This document shows, piece after piece, positions 1 through 9,043 of a DNA stretch of 64,000 nucleotides (positions within the stretch are counted from its first letter, which is position 1; every line of letters begins with the position of its first letter). Source of the stretch: an uncultured Bacteroidia bacterium (GTDB taxonomy: Bacteria; Bacteroidota; Bacteroidia; Bacteroidales; F082); contig CACXUM010000019.1 in the NCBI GenBank assembly GCA_902770835.1, forward strand, positions 21,180 through 85,179, read 5' to 3'. The notes beneath the pieces are model-generated. The model was not told the DNA's origin, ran no database searches, and saw only the letters and a list, made by a program, of their open reading frames with translations. The position numbers were made by a program, and so were the translations under genes.

Positions 1-655
1 TTGTAAACTTATCAAATGTAGTTGAATATCTTACTCCATACCTATTTTGTGGAGCTCGTTTAGAAGCATCTTTTACATAATTCTCTCGTCTTTCAGTAGC
101 AAATGTTGTTATTCGAACAGATTGGTTCTTATATTTCCATTCAAAAGATTCATCATACTCTTTTTCAGCATTGTGCTCGCCCCAGGGCTCTTCATTTTTT
201 TCTGCAATTGCATATTTTGTGTTATACTTATTCTCGTACAACCTATATAGTTTTTGATATTGGTCATAAGAAGTAGTAGAAATTTCAATACTTGTAATAG
301 TATCTTCGAAAGAATTTACTTGAACTCTAACTTCCTCTGGTACATTACTATCATCAATATACAAATCAACAGAGCAATATGCAATTTTTAATGCTCCTTT
401 GTTAGGAGTGATTTTTACATCGTATATCCTTTTTTCTTTTTTTGCTTTCGCAATGGTACTGCTAAAAGGGTGATTAAGTCTAATTCCATTTAATGAAAGT
501 TCAACGGTAGAATCTGCAATGATTTCTTGCGGACTTGGTTTAGAATCAATATTTTGATTAATTTGCTGTTGAACATTTTGTTTTGGTGTTTCAGTACAAC
601 TATAAAACAACAAACAAAGTATTACAGAGTAAAGGATGTTTTTATTTATATTCAT
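1..655 (-). CDS. Putative lipoprotein, 3' end beyond the window
   Basis: An open frame runs without a stop from an ATG at 653-655 to the left edge, giving at least 218 residues. The N-terminus has a hydrophobic segment ending in a Cys (CLLFYSC, Cys20), which fits a lipoprotein signal. A Ser/Gln/Asn-rich linker follows, then a mixed alpha/beta region rich in Lys and Tyr that I cannot assign to a family. It lies 10 bp downstream of the small membrane protein gene on the same strand, so the two may be co-transcribed. The DNA is clearly more AT-rich than the neighbouring aspS, which could mean transfer. The C-terminus lies outside the window. Confidence 0.7.
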   Translation of the reverse strand, partial: MNINKNILYSVILCLLFYSCTETPKQNVQQQINQNIDSKPSPQEIIADSTVELSLNGIRLNHPFSSTIAKAKKEKRIYDVKITPNKGALKIAYCSVDLYIDDSNVPEEVRVQVNSFEDTITSIEISTTSYDQYQKLYRLYENKYNTKYAIAEKNEEPWGEHNAEKEYDESFEWKYKNQSVRITTFATERRENYVKDASKRAPQNRYGVRYSTTFDKFT

Positions 656-665
656 ATAATTTAAC

Positions 666-977
666 TTATTTGATTAAAGTTAATATCAAAGTTATAATAG
701 AAATAACAGAAGCAATAATGGACAAAATGAAACTCTTATCTTGAAAAAATGAAGGATTTTTCAATTTTGGATTGTCTAAAAAATAAATTTTCCCTTTATT
801 CGTTAGACTCGGAATTAATAATTGACCATACTCCGATTCTACACATTCAACAAGTCCTTCATAAATGAGTTTTCTCATTGATAAATAATCGTCTTTTTTT
901 ACTTCGTGTGGATAGTTGGAATTCTGAATATCTATTAGAATTTGCTTCTCTGATTTACTGAGTTTTAGTCTTTCCAT
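666..977 (-). CDS. Small protein with C-terminal membrane anchor
   Basis: A 103-residue protein starting MERLKLSKSEK. A longer frame starts at 1037, but its first codons read through the palindrome at 997-1023 that follows aspS, so I chose the internal ATG at 975-977. Residues 1-70 are charged and look like a helical, possibly winged-helix domain (SEKQILIDIQ, then MRKLIYEGLVECVES, then LTNKGKIYFLD). The last ~22 residues are a hydrophobic segment ending LILTLIK, a likely tail anchor. I do not recognise a named family. The layout suggests a membrane-tethered DNA- or protein-binding domain. It probably shares a transcript with the lipoprotein gene downstream. Confidence 0.6.
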   Translation of the reverse strand: MERLKLSKSEKQILIDIQNSNYPHEVKKDDYLSMRKLIYEGLVECVESEYGQLLIPSLTNKGKIYFLDNPKLKNPSFFQDKSFILSIIASVISIITLILTLIK

Positions 978-996
978 AGTGTATACTTTAAATTTG

Positions 997-1023
997 TAGG
1001 GCTGCCATACTATGACAGCCCTA
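997..1023 (-). terminator. Palindrome after aspS, possible terminator
   Basis: TAGGGCTGCCATA and TATGACAGCCCTA form a 13-bp stem with a 1-nt loop. The single mismatch becomes a G-U pair in the minus-strand RNA, so the hairpin suits the aspS transcript. No strong U-tract follows, and the same core recurs at 12084-12130 and 38456-38524, so it also belongs to a dispersed palindrome family. Confidence 0.5.
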
Positions 1024-1033
1024 TAATTCATTT

Positions 1034-2788
1034 TCACTTCAAATTCAAAGCAATCTGCAATTCATCCAACTGCTCTTGGGCAATCGGGGCAGGCGAGCCG
1101 CTCATCACGTCGCGACCGGCGTTGTTCTTCGGGAAGGCGATGAAGTCGCGGATGCTGTCTGCACCACCGAAGAGCGAGCAAAGACGGTCGAAGCCGAAGG
1201 CCAAACCAGCGTGAGGCGGTGCGCCATACTCGAAGGCACCCATCAGGAAGCCGAACTGCTCCTGTGCCTTCTCGTCGGTAAAGCCGAGTGTGTGGAACAT
1301 CTTGTTCTGCAAAGTGCGGTCGTGAATACGGATGGAGCCGCCGCCGACTTCCACACCGTTCATCACGATGTCGTAGGCATTGGCGCGGATGTCGCCCCAC
1401 TTTGTCGGGTCGTCAAGCAAGGCCTCATCTTCGGGTTTCGGTGCGGTGAAGGGATGGTGCATCGCATAATAGCGTTGCGTCTCCTCATCCCATTCCAAAA
1501 GCGGGAAGTCGATGACCCACAGCGGTGCGTATTCATCGGGCTTGCGCAGGCCGAGTTGGTTGCCCATCTCAAGACGCAAAGCGTTGAGTTGTGTGCGGGT
1601 CTTCATAGCCTCGCCGCAGAGGATGAGCATCAGGTCGCCGGGCTTGGCACCGAACTTGTCGGCGATAACTTTCAAGTCTTCAGGGGTGTAGAACTTATCT
1701 ACTGACGACTTGAACGTGCCATCGGCGTTGTATTTGATATACACCATACCACCAGCACCCACCTGTGGACGCTTCACGAACTCGGTAAGGGCATCAAGTT
1801 GCTTGCGGGTGTATTCCGAACAACCCTCGGCGTTGATGCCGACCACCAAATCAGCATTGTCGAAGAGGCCGAAACCCTTGCCTTTCACCACGTCGTTGAG
1901 TTCCACGAACTTCATCCCAAAGCGGATGTCGGGTTTGTCGGAGCCGTAGTATTTCATGGCATCGTGCCAAGTCATGCGCGGGAATTGGTCAAACTCGAGC
2001 CCTTTCATTTCCTTGAAAAGGTGCTTGGCCAAGCCCTCAAAAGTGTTCAGCACATCCTCTTGCTCCACAAACGACATCTCGCAGTCGATTTGCGTGAACT
2101 CGGGCTGACGGTCGGCGCGGAGGTCCTCATCGCGGAAGCAACGCACAATTTGGAAGTAGCGGTCCATACCGGCCACCATCAGCAGTTGCTTGTATTGCTG
2201 CGGGCTTTGTGGCAGGGCGTAAAACTCGCCAGGATTCATACGGCTTGGCACCACGAAGTCGCGGGCACCTTCGGGCGTGCTCTTGATGAGCATCGGGGTC
2301 TCGATTTCGAGGAAATTGAGGTTACTCAAATAGTTGCGCACGAGCATAGCCATACGATGTCGCAATTCAAGATTTTGGCGCACAGGGTTGCGGCGAATGT
2401 CCAAATAGCGGTATTTCATACGAAGATCATCGCCGCCGTCGCTGACGTCTTCAATGGTGAAGGGCGGGGTCTTGCTGCCGTTGAGCAGTGTGAACTCGCT
2501 GACTTTCAGTTCAATTTCTCCCGTCGGCATATTCGGGTTTTTCGATTCGCGCTCGATGACGGTGCCTTTGGCCTGAATCACAAACTCGCGCCCGAAGGAG
2601 CGGGCTTGTTCAAGAAGTTTCGGGTCGCTGCTGCCATCCAAGAAGAGTTGGGTGATGCCGTAACGGTCGCGGAGGTCAATCCAAACGAGGGAGCCTTTGT
2701 CGCGGGTGCGCTGCACCCAGCCGGCCAATGTCACTTGCTTGCCGGCGTCGGCAAGACGAAGTTCGCCACAAGTATGCGTTCTGTACAT
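1034..2788 (-). CDS. aspS: Aspartyl-tRNA synthetase
   Basis: Charges tRNA-Asp with aspartate using ATP in the cytoplasm. At 584 residues it has the usual bacterial length. The N-terminal OB-fold anticodon-binding domain is visible ([19 protein letters not shown], ~24-42). It is followed by the class II core with YRYLDIRR (~126), motif 2 as [18 protein letters not shown] (~218), a bacterial GAD insertion in the middle, and motif 3 as GLAFGFDRL near the C-terminus. Transcription probably starts from a TACTTTTG box at 2850-2857, leaving a ~60-nt AT-rich leader that contains the 13-mer GATTTAAAGATTT twice. Whether it also charges tRNA-Asn cannot be judged from this window. Confidence 0.98.
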   Translation of the reverse strand: MYRTHTCGELRLADAGKQVTLAGWVQRTRDKGSLVWIDLRDRYGITQLFLDGSSDPKLLEQARSFGREFVIQAKGTVIERESKNPNMPTGEIELKVSEFTLLNGSKTPPFTIEDVSDGGDDLRMKYRYLDIRRNPVRQNLELRHRMAMLVRNYLSNLNFLEIETPMLIKSTPEGARDFVVPSRMNPGEFYALPQSPQQYKQLLMVAGMDRYFQIVRCFRDEDLRADRQPEFTQIDCEMSFVEQEDVLNTFEGLAKHLFKEMKGLEFDQFPRMTWHDAMKYYGSDKPDIRFGMKFVELNDVVKGKGFGLFDNADLVVGINAEGCSEYTRKQLDALTEFVKRPQVGAGGMVYIKYNADGTFKSSVDKFYTPEDLKVIADKFGAKPGDLMLILCGEAMKTRTQLNALRLEMGNQLGLRKPDEYAPLWVIDFPLLEWDEETQRYYAMHHPFTAPKPEDEALLDDPTKWGDIRANAYDIVMNGVEVGGGSIRIHDRTLQNKMFHTLGFTDEKAQEQFGFLMGAFEYGAPPHAGLAFGFDRLCSLFGGADSIRDFIAFPKNNAGRDVMSGSPAPIAQEQLDELQIALNLK

Positions 2789-2849
2789 ATTCTCTGATTT
2801 AAAGATTTATTATTTCAAGATTTAAAGATTTGTCTAATGAACGGAACTG

Positions 2850-2857
2850 CAAAAGTA
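2850..2857 (-). promoter_or_regulatory. -7 promoter element of aspS
   Basis: TACTTTTG on the minus strand, matching the Bacteroidetes TAnnTTTG element. A TTG at 2880-2882 lies at a distance suitable for the -33 element, inside the end of hicB. Confidence 0.55.
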
Positions 2858-2878
2858 GTAAAAAAACAATCCTAATTT

Positions 2879-3214
2879 TCAAACTACGGCTTGCATAAGA
2901 CTTTCTTTCACAAAAGCGTTGAGCGAAATGCCTTCTTCTTGGGCTTTGGCTGCAACTTTTGCGTGGAGTTCAATGGGAATGCGGATGTTGAAACTGCCTG
3001 TGTATGATTTATGTAGGGGAAGTCCCTTCTCTTTGCAGAAAGCGATATAGTCTTCCACGGCATTGATGAAGTCTTTCTTCAATTCGGCGAGTGTGCTGCC
3101 TTCGTAGGTCACCAAAGTTCCCTTGTCCAAACCGAGCACTTTTCCATAGAGGGTGTCGCTATCGAGTTCGGCCTCTATGCTTCCAATGAATCCTTTGTAT
3201 TTTAGTGTATCCAT
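2879..3214 (-). CDS. hicB: HicB-family antitoxin
   Basis: The 111-residue protein has the two-part structure of HicB antitoxins. The N-terminal half (MDTLKYKGFIGSIEAELDS, then LYGKVLGLDKG) is the HicB/UPF0150 fold, and the C-terminal part (FNIRIPIELHAKVAAKAQEE, then ISLNAFVKESL) is a ribbon-helix-helix DNA-binding domain. It would neutralise HicA by direct binding and repress the shared promoter. The gene starts 2 bp after the hicA stop codon, so it is the second gene of a hicAB operon. The order toxin-antitoxin is the usual one for HicAB. Confidence is high for the family; activity is untested. Confidence 0.9.
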   Translation of the reverse strand: MDTLKYKGFIGSIEAELDSDTLYGKVLGLDKGTLVTYEGSTLAELKKDFINAVEDYIAFCKEKGLPLHKSYTGSFNIRIPIELHAKVAAKAQEEGISLNAFVKESLMQAVV

Positions 3215-3216
3215 TT

Positions 3217-3474
3217 TTATATGAGTTTGTTTTCTGTCAGATAGTTCACGATGTCTTTCAAGGCTTTTTCCTTGACGATGTTGGCAGGATGAGGTTTGTG
3301 TGCCAAATATTGTAATTGCTTATCTTTGTTATAGAACCTCACTCTCGAGCCTGATGTTTTTCCTTTGTCATCTTTCTCAAAACCAAGTTGAAGAAGGACG
3401 GTTTCCAATTCGGCGAAAGTGAAGTCCTTGGGCAGGCGGCACATCCTCTCTATCAGTTTTTCCTTTTTGGTCAT
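3217..3474 (-). CDS. hicA: HicA-family toxin (mRNA interferase)
   Basis: An 85-residue protein starting MTKKEKLIERM. HicA toxins are small double-stranded RNA-binding-like mRNA interferases that stop translation when the antitoxin is lost. Here the core is FTFAELETVLLQLGFEKDD, then GSRVRFYNKD, then the catalytic-type LAHKPHPAN with the His of the family, and a helical end. A longer frame begins at 3498, but that codon lies within the promoter element at 3496-3503, so the ATG at 3472-3474 is preferred. The gene is followed at once by hicB. Confidence 0.88.
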   Translation of the reverse strand: MTKKEKLIERMCRLPKDFTFAELETVLLQLGFEKDDKGKTSGSRVRFYNKDKQLQYLAHKPHPANIVKEKALKDIVNYLTENKLI

Positions 3475-3495
3475 TGTGCAACTGTTTTTCGGTTG

Positions 3496-3503
3496 CAAAG
3501 GTA
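3496..3503 (-). promoter_or_regulatory. -7 promoter element of hicAB
   Basis: TACCTTTG on the minus strand, 21 bp before the hicA ATG, with a TTG about 18 bp further upstream. HicB dimers would be expected to bind close by. Confidence 0.6.
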
Positions 3504-3547
3504 ATAACTATTTCTGGAACACAACAGAATCACACTGATTATTTCAT

Positions 3548-3555
3548 TATTTTTG
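3548..3555 (+). promoter_or_regulatory. -7 promoter element of the T9SS cargo gene
   Basis: TATTTTTG, 30 bp before the ATG at 3586. It matches TAnnTTTG. Confidence 0.5.
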
Positions 3556-3585
3556 CCGCATAATCTTCTAAACAATCATTCAATT

Positions 3586-5277
3586 ATGAAGAAAATCATC
3601 TTTGTTTTCATTATGGCTTTTGCGACAATCACATTGATGGCGCAACAAACAGCCGAACTTACAGAAGCCTTGGACAGCCTTGTCGTTACTGATATTGACG
3701 GTGGTTTTGTAAGGGCTAAATTCAACTATGGTTACGACAGCAACAAACGCCTGAACCAAGTCATTTTCTCGAAAGTGGAAGAGTTCTCCACCGACTTGCA
3801 TTATTCCGAAAAATGGCACTACGACTACGATGACAACAATCGCTGCCTTTCCTTTTCCTACTGGAATTGGGAAAACAACGACTGGTTTCTCCATCAGAAG
3901 ACGGACAGCGTTTTCGACAATGCGGGCAACTGCGTTTTCGTATCGGAATTTCGGTGCGCTGAAATCGGAGCAGGACATTCTTATAACCGATTGGAATATG
4001 ATTATGAAAACAACAAGTGCGTTGAGTATAGAGCATACAGCCGTAGTGAGTCTGACACGACTTGGGTACCTTGCGAACGATTGAGATGGGAATATGACGA
4101 ACTGGGCTGTTTGACGATAGAATTCCGTGACTTTACCGAGGGCAACAACTGGAAGCCCTTTAGCAAACTGGTTTACACCTACGACGACCAGCACCGATTG
4201 GTTTTGGAGGAATATTTCCTTTGGAACGCCAACACGGGCAGTTGGGATTCGGGAGAGAGCACTTCCGAATATGAATACAACACGGACGGCTTGCTGTTGA
4301 GGAAATTTGAATTTTCAAACACAAACGGCATAGAAACCGAGACCGAAACAAAATATCTTTATGATGAGCACAACAATCCCATTTGGTATTATTACCGCCG
4401 TATCACGCTTCCTGATTTCATCTGGGAGCAAGACACCATCGAATTTGCTTATAATGAACACGACAGCCTCGTTTGGAAATTGGAGAACTTCACCCATCAC
4501 AATGGCGCCGCGATAGACCATCCTGTGCTATACGAATATGAGCGTGACGAGCAAGACCGCATCGTTGCAGAAACCTGTTACGACAATTGGGCGAGTGGAC
4601 AACAGCCTCGCTTCAGGTACGAAAACACTTATGACGAACAAGGCCGCGTTGCTATGAAGCGCTGCAAAAGATACAGTATGATCGATGGGGCGTTGTTGGG
4701 CGATTCCTATGTGGAATATGAGTTTGACGACCAAGGAAACTTGGTTTCAGAATGGGAAGTTTATCAGGACTATTATTTTCAGAACTATTTGGATTTCTAT
4801 TTCAGACAGGGTTTTGACTATAACACACCGTCTGACAACATATTAGGACTGGAAAGGGCTTGGAACGATTTCATTGGTTTTATGACCGACCACGAATTCC
4901 GTATGGTACTCGACGGCAATCCTTATTATTGGACAAACGACCATTTCCCGATTCATCACAAATGGGAATCAGGGGTTTGGAGGTTCAGCGACCCCAATTT
5001 GCCCGACATCATCTCGCCTGTTAATGCAGACGTGGCATTGTATTATTCCAAGCATTATGAAAACCTTCCCGAAGCATCCAGTTCCCCCGCTCGTGTTTTC
5101 AACATCGAAGGCGGTTTGGCCGTCGAATGTGATGAGCCTGCTGATATTGTGGTCTACGATATGCTCGGTCGTGCTGTGGCACAAAAGAGGCAGGTTTTGC
5201 ATAGCGAGTTTTGCCTCAAATCAGGCCTATATGTGGTGAAGGTGGGCGAAAGGGCAATGAAGGCGGTGGTGAAATGA
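3586..5277 (+). CDS. T9SS cargo protein with YD-like repeats
   Basis: A 563-residue secreted protein. The chosen start gives a clean signal peptide (MKKIIFVFIMAFATITLMAQ). Residues ~40-400 consist of repeated ~20-residue strands of the type YxYDExGR (YDELGCL, YDDQHRLV, YDEQGRVAMK), similar to RHS/YD-type beta repeats. The last ~70 residues are a T9SS type A sorting domain (IVVYDMLGRAV, then LKSGLYVVKVGERAMKAVVK), which directs export through the outer membrane and cleavage. The YD-repeat layout resembles the proteins at 30668 and 34753 and the CTD that at 36139, so it belongs to the same family of surface proteins. The function of the repeat region is unknown. Confidence 0.8.
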   Translation: MKKIIFVFIMAFATITLMAQQTAELTEALDSLVVTDIDGGFVRAKFNYGYDSNKRLNQVIFSKVEEFSTDLHYSEKWHYDYDDNNRCLSFSYWNWENNDWFLHQKTDSVFDNAGNCVFVSEFRCAEIGAGHSYNRLEYDYENNKCVEYRAYSRSESDTTWVPCERLRWEYDELGCLTIEFRDFTEGNNWKPFSKLVYTYDDQHRLVLEEYFLWNANTGSWDSGESTSEYEYNTDGLLLRKFEFSNTNGIETETETKYLYDEHNNPIWYYYRRITLPDFIWEQDTIEFAYNEHDSLVWKLENFTHHNGAAIDHPVLYEYERDEQDRIVAETCYDNWASGQQPRFRYENTYDEQGRVAMKRCKRYSMIDGALLGDSYVEYEFDDQGNLVSEWEVYQDYYFQNYLDFYFRQGFDYNTPSDNILGLERAWNDFIGFMTDHEFRMVLDGNPYYWTNDHFPIHHKWESGVWRFSDPNLPDIISPVNADVALYYSKHYENLPEASSSPARVFNIEGGLAVECDEPADIVVYDMLGRAVAQKRQVLHSEFCLKSGLYVVKVGERAMKAVVK

Positions 5278-5548
5278 TTTGCAAGAATTGATAATCCTTT
5301 TGGATTGTCGTAAAGGAGTGTTTTTTTGTAAACACTTGAGCAAATTGAGTTTACATATTATCAACATCGAAAAACCCAGAAAACTCGGAAATACATTTTT
5401 CGTCTCTTCCGTTTCTTCCGATGTCAATAATATATGTCCCGTTTAAAAATGTAGTTCGTGATCCGTTACTTATCTCGCCGAAATAAAATTGAAAATCTTG
5501 GGAATTTTTCGATGAACAATTAAAAATCCGAACAATCAAACAATTTCT

Positions 5549-5556
5549 TACCTTTG
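5549..5556 (+). promoter_or_regulatory. -7 promoter element, likely leaderless transcript
   Basis: TACCTTTG ends only 5 bp before the GTG at 5562, so transcription should begin at or next to the start codon. The rest of the 284-bp gap 5278-5561 shows only a weak hairpin around 5310-5330 (GTGTTT and AAACAC) and no convincing gene. Confidence 0.6.
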
Positions 5557-5561
5557 CAGCC

Positions 5562-7433
5562 GTGATTCGGAAACTGAAATATCTGCTTTTTTACCTCGCA
5601 ATGTTGCTGACGGCCTTCTTAGCCCAGCGTTGCGCCAATGCGGTGGCACCCACGGGCGGGCCGAAAGACGAAACACCGCCCAAGGTGGTGGCAACCGTGC
5701 CCGAAAACCATAGCGTCAATTTCATCGGGAAGAAAATCGAAATCACTTTCGACGAGTATGTCTCCCTCGAAAACGCCAACCAGAACGTGATGATTTCGCC
5801 ACCACTGAGCGAGAAACCCGACATCAAACTGAAGAACAAGACCGTAATCATAAAGTTCAAGGAAACCTTGGCGGCCAACACGACCTACACCATCAACTTC
5901 GGCGCGGCCATCAAGGACTTGCACGAAGGCAACCAATTCAAGGATTATGTGTACAGCTTTTCGACTGGCGACCACATCGACACGCTCCAAATTGCAGGAA
6001 AACTGCTCACCGCCGAGGACAAGCGGCCCGTTGAAGGTGCTTACGTTTCGCTCTATGCCGCCGACCGCGACAACCTTGATTCGTTGCCCTTGAACACCAA
6101 GCCTAACTACATCACCAAGACCGACAAGGAAGGCCATTTCCGCCTCAATGGATTGGCCGACAAGAGGTATCTGGTTTTCGCCCTCAAGGATGTGAACTCC
6201 AACCTTTTCTTCGACTTGCCGAATGAAGAAGTGGCGTTTTTGGATTCGTTGGTACCTGCCTCCTATCCGCAAACTTCGAGGCCGCAAGTGGTGGATACGA
6301 TGGCAACGGACAGCACTTTGTTCGTCAATGACACTTTGATGATGGCCAATGGCACATTGGCAAAGGACACATTGCAGATGAATGACACCTTGTTGATGAA
6401 CGATACCATCGGGATGAGGCCCGATTCCGCCATCATCGTTCAGAAAGACACTGTGCCCCAACGCATTTTCGACCAAAAAGCCTTGAACCTCACGCTTTAT
6501 ATGTTCACGGAGGTTGACTCTACGCAGGTGCTTTTGGAGAAGAAGCTCGTCGAAGAAGGATTGCTGCGATTCGTGTTCCGCCATCCCGCCAAGGAAGCCG
6601 TCGTGATGACCCCCGAAATGCTGCCCGACACTTTCAATCTCGTCTCGTTGCATTCGCCCGACCATGACACGATCAGATGGTATTTCACGCCCAATGTGAA
6701 AGACAGCCTTTGGGTGCATGTGAAACACGACACATTGATCAACGATTCCTCGCGCTACAGCTTGAAATTCAAGGAGTCGGGGGGAAACAGAAGACGGAAA
6801 CGCGAGCCCGAAAAACTGAAAGTCAGCAACAACACCATCATTCATGGCGGACTCAAGCCCGGCGATGATTTCATCCTGAAATTCTCCGAACCTATCGTCA
6901 AATACCAGATGCGCGACTCGGCAGTTTTCAAACGAGACACAATTGTTTCCTACAACGAACTTGTCTTTGAGCAAGCCGACGAATTTGGTTTGGAATACAA
7001 ACTGATGGCCGACCTTGAGGACGAAATCAACTACACTATCGAGATTCCCGACTCGGTCTTTTTCGGCATCCGTGGCCGCACGCACGAGCCTATCAAGGCC
7101 GAATTTCATCGCCTGAAGGATGACGAATATGGCAACATCTACATCACCGTGATTCCGCCCGAGGGCATGAAACAAGTGGTCGTGCAACTCACAGACGAGA
7201 ACGGGAAAGTGCTTAAGCAACAGACGATTACAAAGAAAGAAGAGGTGATGTTTGAGCATCTCGCTCCTGCGAAATACAAGCTCCGCACCATCCTCGATGC
7301 CGACGGCAACGGCAAGTGGAGCACGGGCAACTACCACCGCCGTACCCTGCCCGAAACCGTCATCGAATATAAAGACCCCCTTGACCTGAAGGCCGGCTGG
7401 GACATTGACTTGGACGAACCTTGGGAATTGTAA
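5562..7433 (+). CDS. Ig-like domain lipoprotein
   Basis: A 623-residue envelope protein. The start is GTG, chosen because it sits 5 bp behind the -7 box and gives a complete signal segment; the ATG at 5601 would cut it short. The mature end is probably Cys24 in AQRCANAVAPTGGPKD; the motif CAN..APTGGPKD is typical of a Bacteroidota lipoprotein family with an N-terminal bacterial Ig-like (SbsA-type) domain (TPPKVVATVPENHS, then ITFDEYVSLEN, ~40-130). A carboxypeptidase-regulatory-like beta domain follows (~145-210). A low-complexity Asp/Thr/Met stretch (~245-290) comes next, then further beta-rich segments. It is probably exposed in the periplasm or on the surface. The downstream glycosyltransferase gene follows closely and may be co-transcribed. 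Confidence 0.8.
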   Translation: MIRKLKYLLFYLAMLLTAFLAQRCANAVAPTGGPKDETPPKVVATVPENHSVNFIGKKIEITFDEYVSLENANQNVMISPPLSEKPDIKLKNKTVIIKFKETLAANTTYTINFGAAIKDLHEGNQFKDYVYSFSTGDHIDTLQIAGKLLTAEDKRPVEGAYVSLYAADRDNLDSLPLNTKPNYITKTDKEGHFRLNGLADKRYLVFALKDVNSNLFFDLPNEEVAFLDSLVPASYPQTSRPQVVDTMATDSTLFVNDTLMMANGTLAKDTLQMNDTLLMNDTIGMRPDSAIIVQKDTVPQRIFDQKALNLTLYMFTEVDSTQVLLEKKLVEEGLLRFVFRHPAKEAVVMTPEMLPDTFNLVSLHSPDHDTIRWYFTPNVKDSLWVHVKHDTLINDSSRYSLKFKESGGNRRRKREPEKLKVSNNTIIHGGLKPGDDFILKFSEPIVKYQMRDSAVFKRDTIVSYNELVFEQADEFGLEYKLMADLEDEINYTIEIPDSVFFGIRGRTHEPIKAEFHRLKDDEYGNIYITVIPPEGMKQVVVQLTDENGKVLKQQTITKKEEVMFEHLAPAKYKLRTILDADGNGKWSTGNYHRRTLPETVIEYKDPLDLKAGWDIDLDEPWEL

Positions 7434-7444
7434 AAACCACCGCC

Positions 7445-9043
7445 ATGAAGCCCCGAACCGATAACAACCCCTTCGGCCTACTGACCGCCTTTTTGATGAT
7501 TGTCATCGCGGGATTGTTCATCCAAAAAGACTACATGGACGAATACCCCAACCACATCCACGCATGGGCCGAGCAAGACCATTATGCGCTCGCTATCGGG
7601 TTCATTAACAATGGTTTCGACCTGTTTCACCCCGAAACGATGATTTACAACAAGCAATTCCCTGACTGGTGGAAAACTGCCTCTGAAACAACTATCACTG
7701 CCGCCGACTTCCCCATCCATGAGTATTGCGCCGCCCTGCTGATGCGTATTTTTGGCACCACCTCACCTTGGGTGTTCCGCCTTTGGACCATGCTTTGGGG
7801 CTTCGTCGGGCTGCTTTTTCTCTATCGAATCGCTTTGCGGCTCACTGATGACTGGCTGAAATCCATCCTTGTCACCACCATCGCCCTGACTTCACCCGTC
7901 TATGCCTATTTCCTCAATGGCTTTCTACCCAGTATTCCTGCTTTGTCATTGGGAATCATTGGGTTATGGTTTTATCTGAAGTATTACGACGGCCACACCA
8001 AAAGGCATTTCAACCTCGGCATGGTCTTCCTCACCTTGGCCATGCTCATGCGCACCACTTTTGCCATTGAGCTTATTGCCATCCTTTGTTTTGAGGCGTT
8101 GCGCATTTTCCGAAAGGAAAGCACTTGGCCCGACAAACTGCCTGCTGTCCTCGTTTCGGCATTGGTTTTCATGGCTTATTTCCTATGGAACAGGCACTTA
8201 CGCAATCTTTACGGCACCATTTTCCTGAACCAATTGCTGCCGCCCGAAGATTGGCAAGATGCCAAGGAACTCATCGCCAAGGCCTACGACAATTGGGGTT
8301 TCCATTATTTCCAGAAGTTCCAATACCTTGTTTTTCTGCTGATTGCGCTCATCGCCATCGGCATTGCCATTTATCAATCAACAAGGAAGGAAGCGGTCGT
8401 TTCTTCTACGCGAAAACCGCTTTCTCTTTGGTGGCTCCCCCTGATTGAAGTTTTCGGTTGCCTGCTGTTCAGCGTGGCAATGATGCAGCAGATGCCCCAT
8501 CACGATTATTATCTCATCGACACCTTCTTCCTTCCAGTTCTCATCATCATTGCATTGTTGCTCAATGTATTGCCTAAGAACCTCAATTCCAATGGGATGG
8601 CATGTTCTTTTGTAGGCATTGTTTGCACCATAATGGTGTTCAACGCCACAAAAATGCAAACCGAAAGGCGGGATGACAACGACCTGAGCCACATCAGTTA
8701 CATTAATTATAAGGATGCCGATGTGTTTTTGGACTCGCTCGGCATACCTCGTGACGCCAAAATCGTTTGTCTTTACGGCTTCCCTCAAAACGGGCCGTTC
8801 CTGCAAATGCAGCGCATGGGCTTTACTGCGATGTGGGAAAAAAACCGCCTGCCCGATGCCATCGAAAACTGGGAATTCGACTACATCGTCATAGAGGATT
8901 ACCAATTCGTTTCACATTTCGAGGAAAGGAAAGCCCTGCTCACGCGGCTGAAAAAGATAGGCAACAACGGCAAAATCTCCGTGTGTACCCTCGCCGACCG
9001 CCCCTTGCGAAACGATGCTTGGGAGTTTTTCTATTACAATTAG
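7445..9043 (+). CDS. GT39-like membrane glycosyltransferase
   Basis: A 532-residue integral membrane protein with about 10 hydrophobic segments. The N-terminal part resembles the ArnT/PMT (GT39, GT-C fold) group: a first membrane helix, then an acidic loop (KDYMDEYPNHIHAWAEQDHY) where the catalytic Asp/Glu of these enzymes normally lies, and then PIHEYCAALLMRIFG. Such enzymes transfer a sugar from a polyprenyl-phosphate donor to lipid or protein at the periplasmic face. The acceptor here is unknown. The ATG at 7445 avoids the overlap that the frame's first ATG at 7421 would create. The stop codon overlaps that of the convergent L,D-transpeptidase gene. Confidence 0.75.
   Translation: MKPRTDNNPFGLLTAFLMIVIAGLFIQKDYMDEYPNHIHAWAEQDHYALAIGFINNGFDLFHPETMIYNKQFPDWWKTASETTITAADFPIHEYCAALLMRIFGTTSPWVFRLWTMLWGFVGLLFLYRIALRLTDDWLKSILVTTIALTSPVYAYFLNGFLPSIPALSLGIIGLWFYLKYYDGHTKRHFNLGMVFLTLAMLMRTTFAIELIAILCFEALRIFRKESTWPDKLPAVLVSALVFMAYFLWNRHLRNLYGTIFLNQLLPPEDWQDAKELIAKAYDNWGFHYFQKFQYLVFLLIALIAIGIAIYQSTRKEAVVSSTRKPLSLWWLPLIEVFGCLLFSVAMMQQMPHHDYYLIDTFFLPVLIIIALLLNVLPKNLNSNGMACSFVGIVCTIMVFNATKMQTERRDDNDLSHISYINYKDADVFLDSLGIPRDAKIVCLYGFPQNGPFLQMQRMGFTAMWEKNRLPDAIENWEFDYIVIEDYQFVSHFEERKALLTRLKKIGNNGKISVCTLADRPLRNDAWEFFYYN

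Noticed and set aside
1076-2797. Long frames on the plus strand opposite aspS
   Set aside because: They mirror the GC-rich codon pattern of aspS and show no protein features of their own.
5351-5539. 62-codon minus-strand frame in the 5278-5561 gap
   Set aside because: It covers the promoter of the 5562 gene and has no recognisable protein features.
5619-7337. 572-codon frame opposite the Ig-like lipoprotein gene
   Set aside because: It has no signal, domains or plausible composition (rich in His, Val and Gly from reversed codons); the plus-strand gene is well supported.
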